Source: CAVQMC01 sp963713505 (GTDB lineage: Bacteria; Bacteroidota; Ignavibacteria; Ignavibacteriales; Ignavibacteriaceae). Taken from it: DNA of 64,000 nucleotides. The number at the start of each line of letters is the position of its first letter. The first letter of the stretch is position 1. The position numbers were made by a program, and so were the translations under genes. Location of the stretch: NCBI GenBank assembly GCA_963713505.1, contig CAVQMC010000009.1, positions 1-64,000 on the forward strand, written 5' to 3'. Below, piece by piece: positions 7,940 to 16,499 of this stretch. The notes under the pieces were generated by a model. It saw only the letters and a list, made by a program, of their open reading frames with translations, was not told the DNA's origin and made no database searches.

Positions 7940-8498
7940 TTTTTACCCCAATTTTTAATTAAATATTATTTGAAAAATTTATGCTGTTTCTTCATCCCTT
8001 AAGCAAAATATTTGACGAAGTTTATTCCCAAAAGAAGAAAAGTAAATATTTATTTTTAATGTAAGGAATTAAATTATTAAAATAAATAAAGTTTTTATTG
8101 AAGAAATAATGATTTTTGCTAACCCGCAATTAAAGCAAGAAATATTCGATTGCGATTAAATAATATCACACCTTCAGTGTTATTATTTTACATTTATTTT
8201 TTTTGTTATAATAATTTCATGCCTTCGGCATTAATTGCCGCCTGCTTTAGGCGACGGCATTTTCATTTTTGAAGATTAAGGATTTTTTCTTCCAATAGAA
8301 ATTATTATGCGGCTAAAGCCGGTTGTTTGACTTTTCTTTTTATCCCGTCAGTTAAAACTGTCGGCAATTGAAAGATAAAATATTCACTAAGTTTAAAATT
8401 AAAAAATTCAATATTTTAGTTTAGCCCATTACATTTGCGGCTTCAAAATTTTATTTTATCTTTGAATCCAAGATTTAATTCATAAAAACAAAGCATAA
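7940..8498. other. 559-base intergenic region with palindromes and the second 140-base repeat
   Basis: Divergent promoter region between the T9SS cargo gene (minus) and mbfA (plus). It holds two short palindromes, CACCTTCAGTG (about 8170-8180) and ATGCCTTCGGCAT (8219-8231), separated by an AT-rich spacer, then the second copy of the 140-base repeat. No gene is visible. Confidence 0.6.
8231..8370 (+). repeat. 140-base dispersed repeat, copy 2
   Basis: Same orientation and nearly the same sequence as 6885-7022, from TTAATTGCCG to CGGCAATTG. It contains GCCGCCTGCTTTAGGCGACGGC, GGCTAAAGCC and the CCGTCAGTTAAAACTGTCGG palindrome. Together with copy 1 it forms direct repeats around a single gene. 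Confidence 0.75.
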
Positions 8499-9608
8499 AT
8501 GAGCAATAAAAAAAATATTTCAATTTGGAAACACCATCTGCAGGAAGAAATTGATGCCAGATTTCTTTACACAGTTTTAGCCGGTATGATTACCGACGAA
8601 AAGAAAAAAGATATCTATTTAAAACTTGCAGATATTGAAGCAAAACATATCGACGAATGGAATAATCTATTAAAAAAGAATAATGTTTTTGTTAAAGAAC
8701 TTGTTCCTTCCTTCCAGGCAAAAACTTTAGTTTGGGCTTCCAAAAGATTCGGGACCTGGATTTTATCTAAAGCATTAATGAATGAAGAAGCAGAAGAAGT
8801 AAAATCTTATCTCGGACTTTATCAGGAATCCAGTGATGAGCCTACTAAAAATATTGCATTAAGATTAGCAAAAGATTCTGCGGTTCATGCCGGAAAATTA
8901 ATGACAATTAAAGGAACGACAGAAGAACCCTGGCATAAATCGGAATCCGGCGGTTTATTAAGAAATGTTGTTTACGGTTTTAACGACGGTTTAACTGCAA
9001 ATTTCGGTTTAATTGCAGGAGTAATTGGGGCAAGTGTGGCTCCGCATATAATTTTAATTTCGGGAATTTCCGGAATGATTGCCGATGCATTATCAATGGG
9101 ATCTTCCGGTTATTTAGCAGCGGTAAGTGAAAAAGAAGTTTATGATCACGAAAGAAAAATGGAAAGCGAAGAAATTTTATTAATGCCGGAACTTGAAACT
9201 GAAGAACTTGCATTAATTTATGAATCGAAGGGAATGTCAAGAGACGAAGCATTTTCACTTGCAACCGAAGTTATGAAAGATCCTAAACAAGCTCTTGAAG
9301 AAAAAGTTAGAGTTGAGCTTGGAATCGGCGAAGCAAATTTAAGTCCCTTTAAAGAAGGATGGATTACAGGTTTGGCAACCGCAATCGGTGCAATAATTCC
9401 GGTTTTTCCGTTTTTCTTTTTTACAGGAAGCACTGCTATAATTATCGCATTTATTATTGCAATGCTTGCACATTTTGGTGTCGGTGCGGCACGCAGCTTT
9501 TTTACCGGACGAGGAATATTCCGCAGCGGTTTTGATATGTTTATTGTCGGATTCGGAATTGCCGCGATTGGTTATTTTATCGGTGAATTGATCGCGAAAT
9601 TTTTATAA
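8499..9608 (+). CDS. mbfA: Membrane-bound ferritin MbfA (ferritin-like domain fused to VIT1/CCC1 transporter)
   Basis: Residues 1-140 form a rubrerythrin/ferritin-like helical domain with metal-ligand motifs EE16-17 in HLQEEIDARFLY and E47-x-x-H50 in DIEAKHIDEW. Residues 150-369 are a VIT1/CCC1-type membrane domain: NVVYGFNDGLTANFGLIAGV, GMIADALSMGSSGYLA, a charged cytoplasmic segment of about 60 residues, then three C-terminal membrane helices. In known MbfA proteins this architecture exports iron and protects against iron and peroxide stress; that role here is inferred from the family. It lies between the two halves of the heme locus, which fits a role in iron balance. It is convergent with hemN. 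Confidence 0.9.
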   Translation: MSNKKNISIWKHHLQEEIDARFLYTVLAGMITDEKKKDIYLKLADIEAKHIDEWNNLLKKNNVFVKELVPSFQAKTLVWASKRFGTWILSKALMNEEAEEVKSYLGLYQESSDEPTKNIALRLAKDSAVHAGKLMTIKGTTEEPWHKSESGGLLRNVVYGFNDGLTANFGLIAGVIGASVAPHIILISGISGMIADALSMGSSGYLAAVSEKEVYDHERKMESEEILLMPELETEELALIYESKGMSRDEAFSLATEVMKDPKQALEEKVRVELGIGEANLSPFKEGWITGLATAIGAIIPVFPFFFFTGSTAIIIAFIIAMLAHFGVGAARSFFTGRGIFRSGFDMFIVGFGIAAIGYFIGELIAKFL

Positions 9609-9628
9609 AGGTTTTTGCGAATAGAAAC

Positions 9629-9702
9629 TTTGTACCTTAGAGCCTTAGTGGTAAAAATAGTTTTAATAATTTATTAGCCACTAAGACCCGAAGGCACAAA
9701 AA
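9629..9702. terminator. Inverted repeat between convergent mbfA and hemN
   Basis: The arm TTTGTACCTTAGAGCCTTAGTGG (9629-9651) pairs imperfectly with CCACTAAGACCCGAAGGCACAAA (about 9678-9700), with an AT-rich loop of roughly 25 bases. The position between two convergent genes suggests a bidirectional terminator. The same kind of sequence is a recurrent intergenic repeat in related genomes (from memory). Confidence 0.5.
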
Positions 9703-9705
9703 AAT

Positions 9706-11082
9706 TTAAACTGTTCTGGAATATTTAGCTGTGTCTTCTTTGCGTTCTATATAACCGTCAAAGTTCATTGCAATATTCCGGATTAATAATCTGCCCATAT
9801 CGTTTACTGTAATTTTATTCCCGGAAACTTCAACTAAATTATCTTCCTGCATTTCTTTAAGATTATTCAATCCCCAGGCAAAATATTCTTTAAATTTTAT
9901 GTTGAATTTGCTTTCGATTTTCGACATATCAAGTTCAAAGTCGCACATTAATCTCATTATAACTTCTTTTCTAATCAGATCATCTTCATTTAATCTGTAG
10001 CCTTTTGCAGTTGGAAGTGTTTCTTCATCCAGAGATTTATAATATTCTTTTTCAGTTTTATAATTTTGTGCATAAATATGTTCAAGCTGACTTATTCCTG
10101 TAATTCCCATTGCATATAGATCAGCTTCGGCATTTGTGCTGTAACCTTGAAAATTCCTGTATAATTTTTTCTCTTTTAATGCAATTGATAGTTCATCATT
10201 TGGTTTAGCAAAATGATCCATTCCAATAAATACATATCCTGCATCGGTTAATTGTTCAATTGTTGTTTTTAATATATCAAGTTTAACTTCCGGAGCAGGA
10301 AGATCTTCTTTATGAATTAAAGCCATGTGTTTTTTCATCCACGGAACATGTGCATAATTAAAAACAGCAATTCTATCGGGAGAAATATCAATAATTTTTT
10401 CTACCGTATCCGAAAATGTTTCAACAGATTGGAAAGGTAATCCGTAGATTAAATCCAGGTTTATACTTTGATAACCAAGTTCCCTAACCCACTGAACCGT
10501 TTGCCTTGTTATATCTTCCGGCTGAACCCTGTTAACAGCTTTCTGAACTTTTTCATTAAAATCCTGAACGCCCATGCTGATTCTGTTAAATCCGTTATTT
10601 CTTAATGCAGCAAGATGTTCTTTGGTTAATCCTCTCGGATCAATTTCGCAGCTGTTTTCGGCATTCTCTCTAAATTGAAACGAAGTTTGAATGTAAGAAG
10701 CAAGATCGGCAATTTCATCAGGATTTAGATGAGTCGGAGTTCCGCCGCCCCAGTGAAGCTGGGAAACTTTTCTGTCCGGTAATAAATAAGTTCTTACAAG
10801 ATCCATTTCTTTTTTTATATAATTCACATATTCTTTTACTCGATCACGGTTTCTGGTGATAATCATATTACATCCGCAGAAATAACATAAAGTATCACAG
10901 TAAGGTAGATGATAATAAAGTGAAAGGTCAGGTAAATCTTTTCCGTAATTAGTTTTTATTATTTCATCTAAAAAATTTTCAGCTTTAAAACTTTCATTAA
11001 ACTGCGGTGCAGTCGGATAACTTGTATATCGCGGTCCTGGTTTATCGTATTTCTTAAACTTTGCCAAATCTATTTCGAACAT
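9706..11082 (-). CDS. hemN: Oxygen-independent coproporphyrinogen III oxidase (radical SAM)
   Basis: Decarboxylates coproporphyrinogen III to protoporphyrinogen IX without oxygen. The radical-SAM 4Fe-4S motif is C62-x3-C66-x2-C69, with the additional C71 typical of true HemN. The N-terminal PRYTSYPTAPQF segment and the 458-residue length also fit HemN rather than HemW. SAM-binding motifs LHWGGGTPTHL and NGFNRISMGVQDF are present. It follows hemE by about 40 bases on the minus strand. Pairing with the HemY-type oxidase means the cell can carry out this step anaerobically but may need oxygen or another acceptor for the next. Confidence 0.96.
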   Translation of the reverse strand: MFEIDLAKFKKYDKPGPRYTSYPTAPQFNESFKAENFLDEIIKTNYGKDLPDLSLYYHLPYCDTLCYFCGCNMIITRNRDRVKEYVNYIKKEMDLVRTYLLPDRKVSQLHWGGGTPTHLNPDEIADLASYIQTSFQFRENAENSCEIDPRGLTKEHLAALRNNGFNRISMGVQDFNEKVQKAVNRVQPEDITRQTVQWVRELGYQSINLDLIYGLPFQSVETFSDTVEKIIDISPDRIAVFNYAHVPWMKKHMALIHKEDLPAPEVKLDILKTTIEQLTDAGYVFIGMDHFAKPNDELSIALKEKKLYRNFQGYSTNAEADLYAMGITGISQLEHIYAQNYKTEKEYYKSLDEETLPTAKGYRLNEDDLIRKEVIMRLMCDFELDMSKIESKFNIKFKEYFAWGLNNLKEMQEDNLVEVSGNKITVNDMGRLLIRNIAMNFDGYIERKEDTAKYSRTV

Positions 11083-11124
11083 TTTATAACTCCTTTTATC
11101 ACCTGGAAATTTAATTTAATCTTA

Positions 11125-12207
11125 TCAGCTATTTGCAGTTTTGATTTCTTCTTGTGAATTTTTATGATATTTAACACTTAAATCTTTTACATATTTTACA
11201 AGTTCTTTTACGCTTTCAGGATCAACATCCGGTAAAATACCATGACCAAGATTAAAAATATGTCTTGATCCTTCACCGTAAGAACTTAAAATATTTTCAA
11301 CTTCCGATTTTATTCTAACATTTGGTGCATAAAGTAAAGTTGGATCCATATTGCCCTGCAGCGAAACTGTATCACCGACTTTTTTTCTAACTTCACCGAT
11401 GTTCATTGTCCAGTCTAAACCAATCACATCAGCACCGCTTCCAGCCAATTCATCAATTGCATAATGAGCACCTTTGGAAAAAATAATAACCGGCTGATCT
11501 TTTCTTTTTAATTTGGAAATAACTTCTTTGATATATCTTAATGAAAATTCATTATAATCTTCCTGAGAAAGTATTCCGCCCCAGGTATCAAATATTTGAA
11601 CCGCGTTAACACCTTCACTAATTTGAGCGCTTAAATAATCAGCAACAGTATCGGTTATTTTTTCCAGTAAAAAATGAGAGAGTTTAGGATTATTATAAAG
11701 TAATCTTTTAACATTGGAAAAATTCTTCGATCCTTTTCCTTCAACCATGTAAGTAAATAATGTCCATGGCGAACCGCTGAATCCGATTAAAGGAACTCGA
11801 TCGTTTAATTCTTTTTTTATTTTGACTGATCGCATTCATTACATATTTTAATTCTTTAGTAGGATCAACAACTTTTAATTTATTTACATCATCAGCATTT
11901 CTAATCGGTTCACTGAAAACCGGACCATTTTTTTCTTCCATTATTAATTCCATTCCCATAGCTTCGGGAATTACAAGAATATCGGAAAACAAAATTGCCG
12001 CATCAACAGAAATAATATCAACAGGCTGAATGTAACTTCCGCAGCTAATTCAGGAGTTTTGCACATTGTTAAAAAATCAGATTTTTCACGAATTGCGCGA
12101 TATTCAGGTAAATATCTTCCGGCTTGTCTCATTATCCAGATTGGTGTCCTTTCAATCGGTTCACCTTTACATGCTCTTATAAATAAATCGTTTTTTAAAC
12201 TTGCCAA
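11125..12207 (-). CDS. hemE: Uroporphyrinogen decarboxylase (frame broken twice)
   Basis: Decarboxylates uroporphyrinogen III to coproporphyrinogen III. The protein is complete but spread over three frames: 12207-~12025 (MASLKNDLFIRAC, IWIMRQAGRYLPEYRA), ~12025-~11825 (QPVDIISVDAAILFSDILV), and ~11825-11125 (VPLIGFSGSPWTLFTYMVEG to the end). At the first junction one base is missing between GTTACA and TTCAGCC. At the second there is one extra A in an A-run. Both look like sequence errors, because the restored protein has every conserved segment and the gene is essential for heme synthesis here. It lies between the TetR-hemD fusion and hemN. Confidence 0.9.
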
Positions 12208-12226
12208 TTTATAACCTCAGTAATTT

Positions 12227-13621
12227 TCACTTTTTGTAATATTCAATTATTGCTCTAACTAATCCGTCAATTGTATATTCAGACGGCATAATTGTAACTC
12301 TAATATTTTTATTTTCTATTGCAGATTTTGTTGTCGGACCAATTGCCGCAACATCAATTCCGTTAAAGTAATTAACAGGATCGGAAATATTTAAAATCTG
12401 CAAAAAGTTTTCGAAAGTAGAAGGACTTGTAAAAATATATAGATCCGGTTTGCTGTTTTTTAATTTTTCAATATTCTCTATAATATTTTCATTTGTAGGC
12501 AAAGAGACATTATAAACTGGAGCTAATTTTAATATTGCTCCCATCTCTTTTAGTCCGTCCGGCAGTTCTTCTCTTCCGATTGCGGATCTTGGGATAAAAA
12601 TAGTTTTATCTTTTATATCATAAGAAGATAATTCGTTAATTACACCCTCGCCGCTGAATTTATTCGGTATGATGTGAACAGGAATACTAAATTTTTCACA
12701 AACATTTTTTGTTTTGTTACCTACAGCAACAATTTTAATTTTATCAAAGTCGGGATGAACATTTAACTCTTCACATCTTTTGCTGAACATTTTTACAGCG
12801 TGAGCAGAAGTAAAAATTATAAAATCAATATCTTCTTTGTTATTAATTATTTCATCAAACTTTCTCCAGCTTGCAGGAGGAACAATTTCCAGAGTTGGAA
12901 ATATTATAATGTTTGCTCCAAGCTGATGAAATGCTTCTGCAGAATCTTTTGATTGTTCGACTGTTCTTGTAATAACGATAGTTTTGTTTTTTAACGGAAG
13001 CGGATCGTAATTTTCGAAACCGGATAATAAACCATGCAGAACAAAATCATTAATTTTTTCACGTTCCTTTTCCATTTCATCCTCCGAATATTCGTTTTCA
13101 ATTCCTCTGTGAACCGCTCCGTAAATACTCCCTAAAATAACATTAACAGCAAAATCTTCTTCTATATTTCTAAAGAATCCTTTTTCTTTTCCTAAAACAA
13201 TTATTCCGGCTAAAACATTTTTAAGATCATTTTCCATTTTTCTTAACTCGGTGCACAATTCATTTTCCGCTTTTAAGAATTCACGCTGATACATTAAGAA
13301 AAAGTTTTTGTACTTCATCATAAACATGTAAATATGAAGTATAAATGATCTTAAGGAATTTATTGTATTTGTTTCGCTTTTTATTTTATCCTGTAATGAG
13401 ATTGTAAGCTTTTCCATTCTTAATCTCATTATAGAAAAATACAATTCCTCTTTTGAACCGAAATAATTATAAACTGTTCCCTTGGCAACCGAAACCAACC
13501 CGGCAACATCATCCATCATTACCTCGTGATAATTTTTTTGAGAAAAAAGCTGAGCTGCAGCTTCGAGAATTCTTTCTCTTTTAATTATCTTTTTATTTTC
13601 TCTTTTAGTTTTGGTTACCAT
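12227..13621 (-). CDS. hemD: TetR-type regulator fused to uroporphyrinogen-III synthase
   Basis: One uninterrupted 464-residue protein. Residues 15-62 are a TetR helix-turn-helix (RERILEAAAQLF, VSVAKGTVYNYFGSKEEL) and 63-205 are helical like a TetR ligand/dimer domain. Residues 207-464 are a full-length HemD: LKNKTIVITRTVEQSKDSAE, IDFIIFTSAHAVKMF, IVAVGNKT, KTIFIPRSAIGREELPDGL, YIFTSPSTFENF, DVAAIGPTTKSAI. HemD closes hydroxymethylbilane to uroporphyrinogen III. No ATG, GTG or TTG is visible near the seam (about 13003), so separate translation of HemD is unlikely. It sits in the heme operon, 20 bases before hemE. A regulator reporting on heme intermediates is an attractive but untested idea. 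Confidence 0.92.
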   Translation of the reverse strand: MVTKTKRENKKIIKRERILEAAAQLFSQKNYHEVMMDDVAGLVSVAKGTVYNYFGSKEELYFSIMRLRMEKLTISLQDKIKSETNTINSLRSFILHIYMFMMKYKNFFLMYQREFLKAENELCTELRKMENDLKNVLAGIIVLGKEKGFFRNIEEDFAVNVILGSIYGAVHRGIENEYSEDEMEKEREKINDFVLHGLLSGFENYDPLPLKNKTIVITRTVEQSKDSAEAFHQLGANIIIFPTLEIVPPASWRKFDEIINNKEDIDFIIFTSAHAVKMFSKRCEELNVHPDFDKIKIVAVGNKTKNVCEKFSIPVHIIPNKFSGEGVINELSSYDIKDKTIFIPRSAIGREELPDGLKEMGAILKLAPVYNVSLPTNENIIENIEKLKNSKPDLYIFTSPSTFENFLQILNISDPVNYFNGIDVAAIGPTTKSAIENKNIRVTIMPSEYTIDGLVRAIIEYYKK

Positions 13622-13629
13622 TTTAATTA

Positions 13630-14250
13630 TTAATTAATTTTCCATTCGTTTAATGCTAAAACTTTCCCGGAATTCGGATCGATTAATATTTTTTGTCCGC
13701 TTCCTCTTGTATGATCTCCGACATTAGTTTCTGATTTTGTAGATAAAATCTCCCAAACATATTGGTTGTATTTTGCATTCCAAACAAAATTTGCATCCCA
13801 ATCTTTAATTCCTTTTTCCAACCCGTTTTGCCCTGCAATGGTTTTTGCCTGCTCTTCATTTACGGAAAATTCACATGAACCGGGATCGGCGGCACAATTT
13901 GGAATTCCTACAATTTCTTTATTATCAAGAATATGCCCGGTGCTGTCCAAAGTAAATCTAATTTCTCCATTCACGTAAGGTTTATCCGGCATTTCAAATT
14001 TGTAAACCATAAAATAATTTGGTTTTATATATCTCGTTTTATCAAAATTTGGAGTAATGTATTTATCAAAAAACTGCTGTCCTGTTGCTGCTGCGATATA
14101 TTCATTTGATTTTTTCAATATATCTGCAGGAACTTTAGATTCACTTTGAGCTTTGTTTGAACATGAACAGGAGCTTAACAAAATTGATAAAGCTGAAACT
14201 GCAATAATTGAAAAAACTCCGGTAAATAATTTTTGTAAAGAATTTTTCAT
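13630..14250 (-). CDS. Lipoprotein with PepSY-like C-terminal region, in the heme operon
   Basis: A 206-residue protein with a signal peptide (about residues 1-28) and a lipobox ending LLSSC, followed by more cysteines (SCSCSNK), so it is probably an envelope lipoprotein. The C-terminal part (NEEQAKTIAGQNGL, YVWEILST, QKILIDPNSGKVLALNEWKIN) resembles PepSY-type modules, a tentative call. Two further cysteines lie in IPNCAADPGSCEF. Its start overlaps the hemC stop by four bases (14247-14250) and it ends 9 bases before the TetR-hemD gene, so it is translationally coupled with heme enzymes. Its role there is unknown. Confidence 0.75.
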   Translation of the reverse strand: MKNSLQKLFTGVFSIIAVSALSILLSSCSCSNKAQSESKVPADILKKSNEYIAAATGQQFFDKYITPNFDKTRYIKPNYFMVYKFEMPDKPYVNGEIRFTLDSTGHILDNKEIVGIPNCAADPGSCEFSVNEEQAKTIAGQNGLEKGIKDWDANFVWNAKYNQYVWEILSTKSETNVGDHTRGSGQKILIDPNSGKVLALNEWKIN

Positions 14251-15188
14251 TTAACCCTCGTGTTTTGATAGATTTCGTCCAATATTACTTTTGCGCCGGC
14301 TTTGATAAAATCTTTTGCTAAAGATTTGCCAAGTTTTTCCGGATTAGATTTTGATCCTCTGACTTTTTTTCTAAAAGTAAGCGAGCCGTCCAATGCTCCT
14401 ACAAATCCATCCAAATAAAGTCCGTTAGTTTTAACTTCCGCAAAAGCACCAATCGGAACCTGGCAGCCTCCTTCCAAAGTTCTTAACATTTCTCTTTCCG
14501 CTAAAACTGCATTGTAAGTATCTTCATTATGAATTGATGAGAGAACATCTTCAACGATTTTATTATCTTCATGAATTTCAATTCCCAAAGCACCTTGTCC
14601 AACAGCAGGCAGAATTTCTGTTTTATCAATTATTGAAGAAATGTATTTACTGAGTTTTAATCTTTCAACTCCGGCTCTTGCAAGAATAATTGCATCCCAA
14701 TTTGATTTTAAAAATTTATCTATTCTGGAAGGAACATTTCCGCGAAGGTCGTGAACTGTTATATCGGGACGAATATGCAGAAGCTGGCTTCTTCTTCTTA
14801 ATGATCCTGTTGCTACAACTGCATTATCGGGAAGTTTTTCAATTGTCATTTTCTTTTTTCTTGCAAGCAGAACATCTTCAACGGGATGACGCTTTGAAAC
14901 TGCTGCTAATTTAAGTCCGTCAGGCAATTTTGTCTGCAGATCTTTTAAGCTGTGAACAGCAAGATCAACACGCTTACTTAAAAGCTCAACTTCAAGTTCT
15001 TTGGTGAATAAACTTTTATCACCGATCTTCGAAAGAGCAACATCAAGAATTTTATCGCCTTTGGTTTTAACTAATTTTATTTCAACAGAAATATTTTTAT
15101 TTCTTTTTTCAATTTCTCTTTTAACAAAATGAGCCTGCCACAAAGCAAGGTCGCTTCCTCTTGATCCAATTATAATTTTAGTTTTCAA
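14247..15188 (-). CDS. hemC: Porphobilinogen deaminase (hydroxymethylbilane synthase)
   Basis: Polymerises four porphobilinogens into hydroxymethylbilane. It opens with KIIIGSRGSDLALWQAHFVK and shows DLAVHSLKDLQTKLPDGL, ATGSLRRRSQLLHIRPD, DLRGNVPSRIDKF and the dipyrromethane-cofactor cysteine in LEGGCQVPIGAFA. Its 313 residues are normal. It lies 18 bases after hemA and overlaps the downstream lipoprotein gene by four bases. The frame is intact. Confidence 0.97.
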   Translation of the reverse strand: MKTKIIIGSRGSDLALWQAHFVKREIEKRNKNISVEIKLVKTKGDKILDVALSKIGDKSLFTKELEVELLSKRVDLAVHSLKDLQTKLPDGLKLAAVSKRHPVEDVLLARKKKMTIEKLPDNAVVATGSLRRRSQLLHIRPDITVHDLRGNVPSRIDKFLKSNWDAIILARAGVERLKLSKYISSIIDKTEILPAVGQGALGIEIHEDNKIVEDVLSSIHNEDTYNAVLAEREMLRTLEGGCQVPIGAFAEVKTNGLYLDGFVGALDGSLTFRKKVRGSKSNPEKLGKSLAKDFIKAGAKVILDEIYQNTRVK

Positions 15189-15206
15189 AATAACTTCCGT
15201 TTATTT

Positions 15207-16493
15207 TCAAGAATTTTTGTTTTCGTTTGATTCTTTATCAATACCAAAAAGCTGACGAATAATTGAAACCTTTAATGCACTTTCTTCAACTGTGTTTGAA
15301 TTTTCAGAACCTTTCTTTAATTCAACCGTCGGATGATGAAGAATTTTATTTATAATTCTTTTTGTTATAATTTCTAATTTTTCCTGGTCTTCAGAAGTAA
15401 ATTTGTTTTTATTTTTTTCAACTTCTTCGGCACGGATATTTTCAAAATAATCTCTAATAGATTTAATTGTCGGTGCAACCTCAAGTGAATTAAACCATGC
15501 AAAAAATGAATCTAATTCCTCTTCTATTATTGCTTCAACTTTTGGAATTTCTTCTTTTCTTTTAGTAAGATTTTGTTCAACTATAATATTTAAAGAATCT
15601 ATATCATGATAAAAAACATAATCAATTTCTTTGGATGAAGGATCAATATCCCTTGGAATCGCAATATCCATTAAAACTAGTGCTTCGTTATTTCTTTTTT
15701 TCATTGCAGATTTAATTTCTGCTTTTGTAAGAATTAAAGAATCCGAACTTGTTGCACTTAAAACAATATCAAATTCATGCAAATGTTCTTTAAATGCATT
15801 AAAAGGAAGAATGTTTGCCTTTAAATTTTCAGCCAGTTTTTCTGCTTTTTCAAAAGTTCTGTTTGTAATTGTTAATCTTCCGATTCCTCTATCTCTTAAA
15901 TGTTTTGCAGCAATTTCACCGGTTTCTCCGGCGCCGATGACTAAAGCTGATTTTTTATTCAGATTTGAAAATATCTTTTCAATTAATTGAACTGCTGCAT
16001 AACTAACTGTTACTGCACCTTCGCTGATTCCTGTTTCGGTAATTGCCCGTTTACCGACTCTAATTGCCGAATCAAAAATTTTGCGCATAAAATAGCCGAC
16101 AAACTTTGATTCTTCAGCTAAAGTAAATGAATCTTTTACCTGTTTAAATATTTGATTATCGCCGATTAAAAGTGAATCAATTCCCGTTGCAACACGGAAT
16201 AAATGTCTGAGTGATTCCCTGGATAAATAATTCTGGAAGTGTTCAGGATTTGCAGTTTGATTCGGTTTTATGCTAAGCAAAAAATTCTGCACATCAAAAG
16301 AAGAAAGTTTAGAATTTATCGGAATTCCATAAATTTCTGTTCTGTTGCATGTTGATATCACCAAACCTTCGCTGAATATATTTTCTTTAGCTTTTTTGAT
16401 AAAATCGCGTATCTCGTCTTCGCTTAAATACAAAGACTCTCTCAATTCCACGGGAGCAGTATGATGATTTATTGATAAACCTAATAAGTTCAT
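15207..16493 (-). CDS. hemA: Glutamyl-tRNA reductase
   Basis: First enzyme of the C5 tetrapyrrole pathway; reduces glutamyl-tRNA(Glu) to glutamate-1-semialdehyde with NADPH. The active-site cysteine is in VISTCNRTEIYG (about residue 49) and the substrate-binding segment is SINHHTAPVELRE. The NADPH domain carries ALVIGAGETGEIAAKHL, and the C-terminal dimerisation domain ends HHPTVELKKGSE followed by a short tail. The 428-residue length is normal. The partner hemL is not in the window. It is 7 bases after the ccsA/hemX-like gene. Confidence 0.97.
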   Translation of the reverse strand: MNLLGLSINHHTAPVELRESLYLSEDEIRDFIKKAKENIFSEGLVISTCNRTEIYGIPINSKLSSFDVQNFLLSIKPNQTANPEHFQNYLSRESLRHLFRVATGIDSLLIGDNQIFKQVKDSFTLAEESKFVGYFMRKIFDSAIRVGKRAITETGISEGAVTVSYAAVQLIEKIFSNLNKKSALVIGAGETGEIAAKHLRDRGIGRLTITNRTFEKAEKLAENLKANILPFNAFKEHLHEFDIVLSATSSDSLILTKAEIKSAMKKRNNEALVLMDIAIPRDIDPSSKEIDYVFYHDIDSLNIIVEQNLTKRKEEIPKVEAIIEEELDSFFAWFNSLEVAPTIKSIRDYFENIRAEEVEKNKNKFTSEDQEKLEIITKRIINKILHHPTVELKKGSENSNTVEESALKVSIIRQLFGIDKESNENKNS

Positions 16494-16499
16494 ATTCTA

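Noticed and set aside
9218..9433. Minus-strand open frames inside mbfA and similar antisense frames in other genes
   Set aside because: They lie within clearly coding regions on the other strand, have no matches to families I know, and show no start signals.
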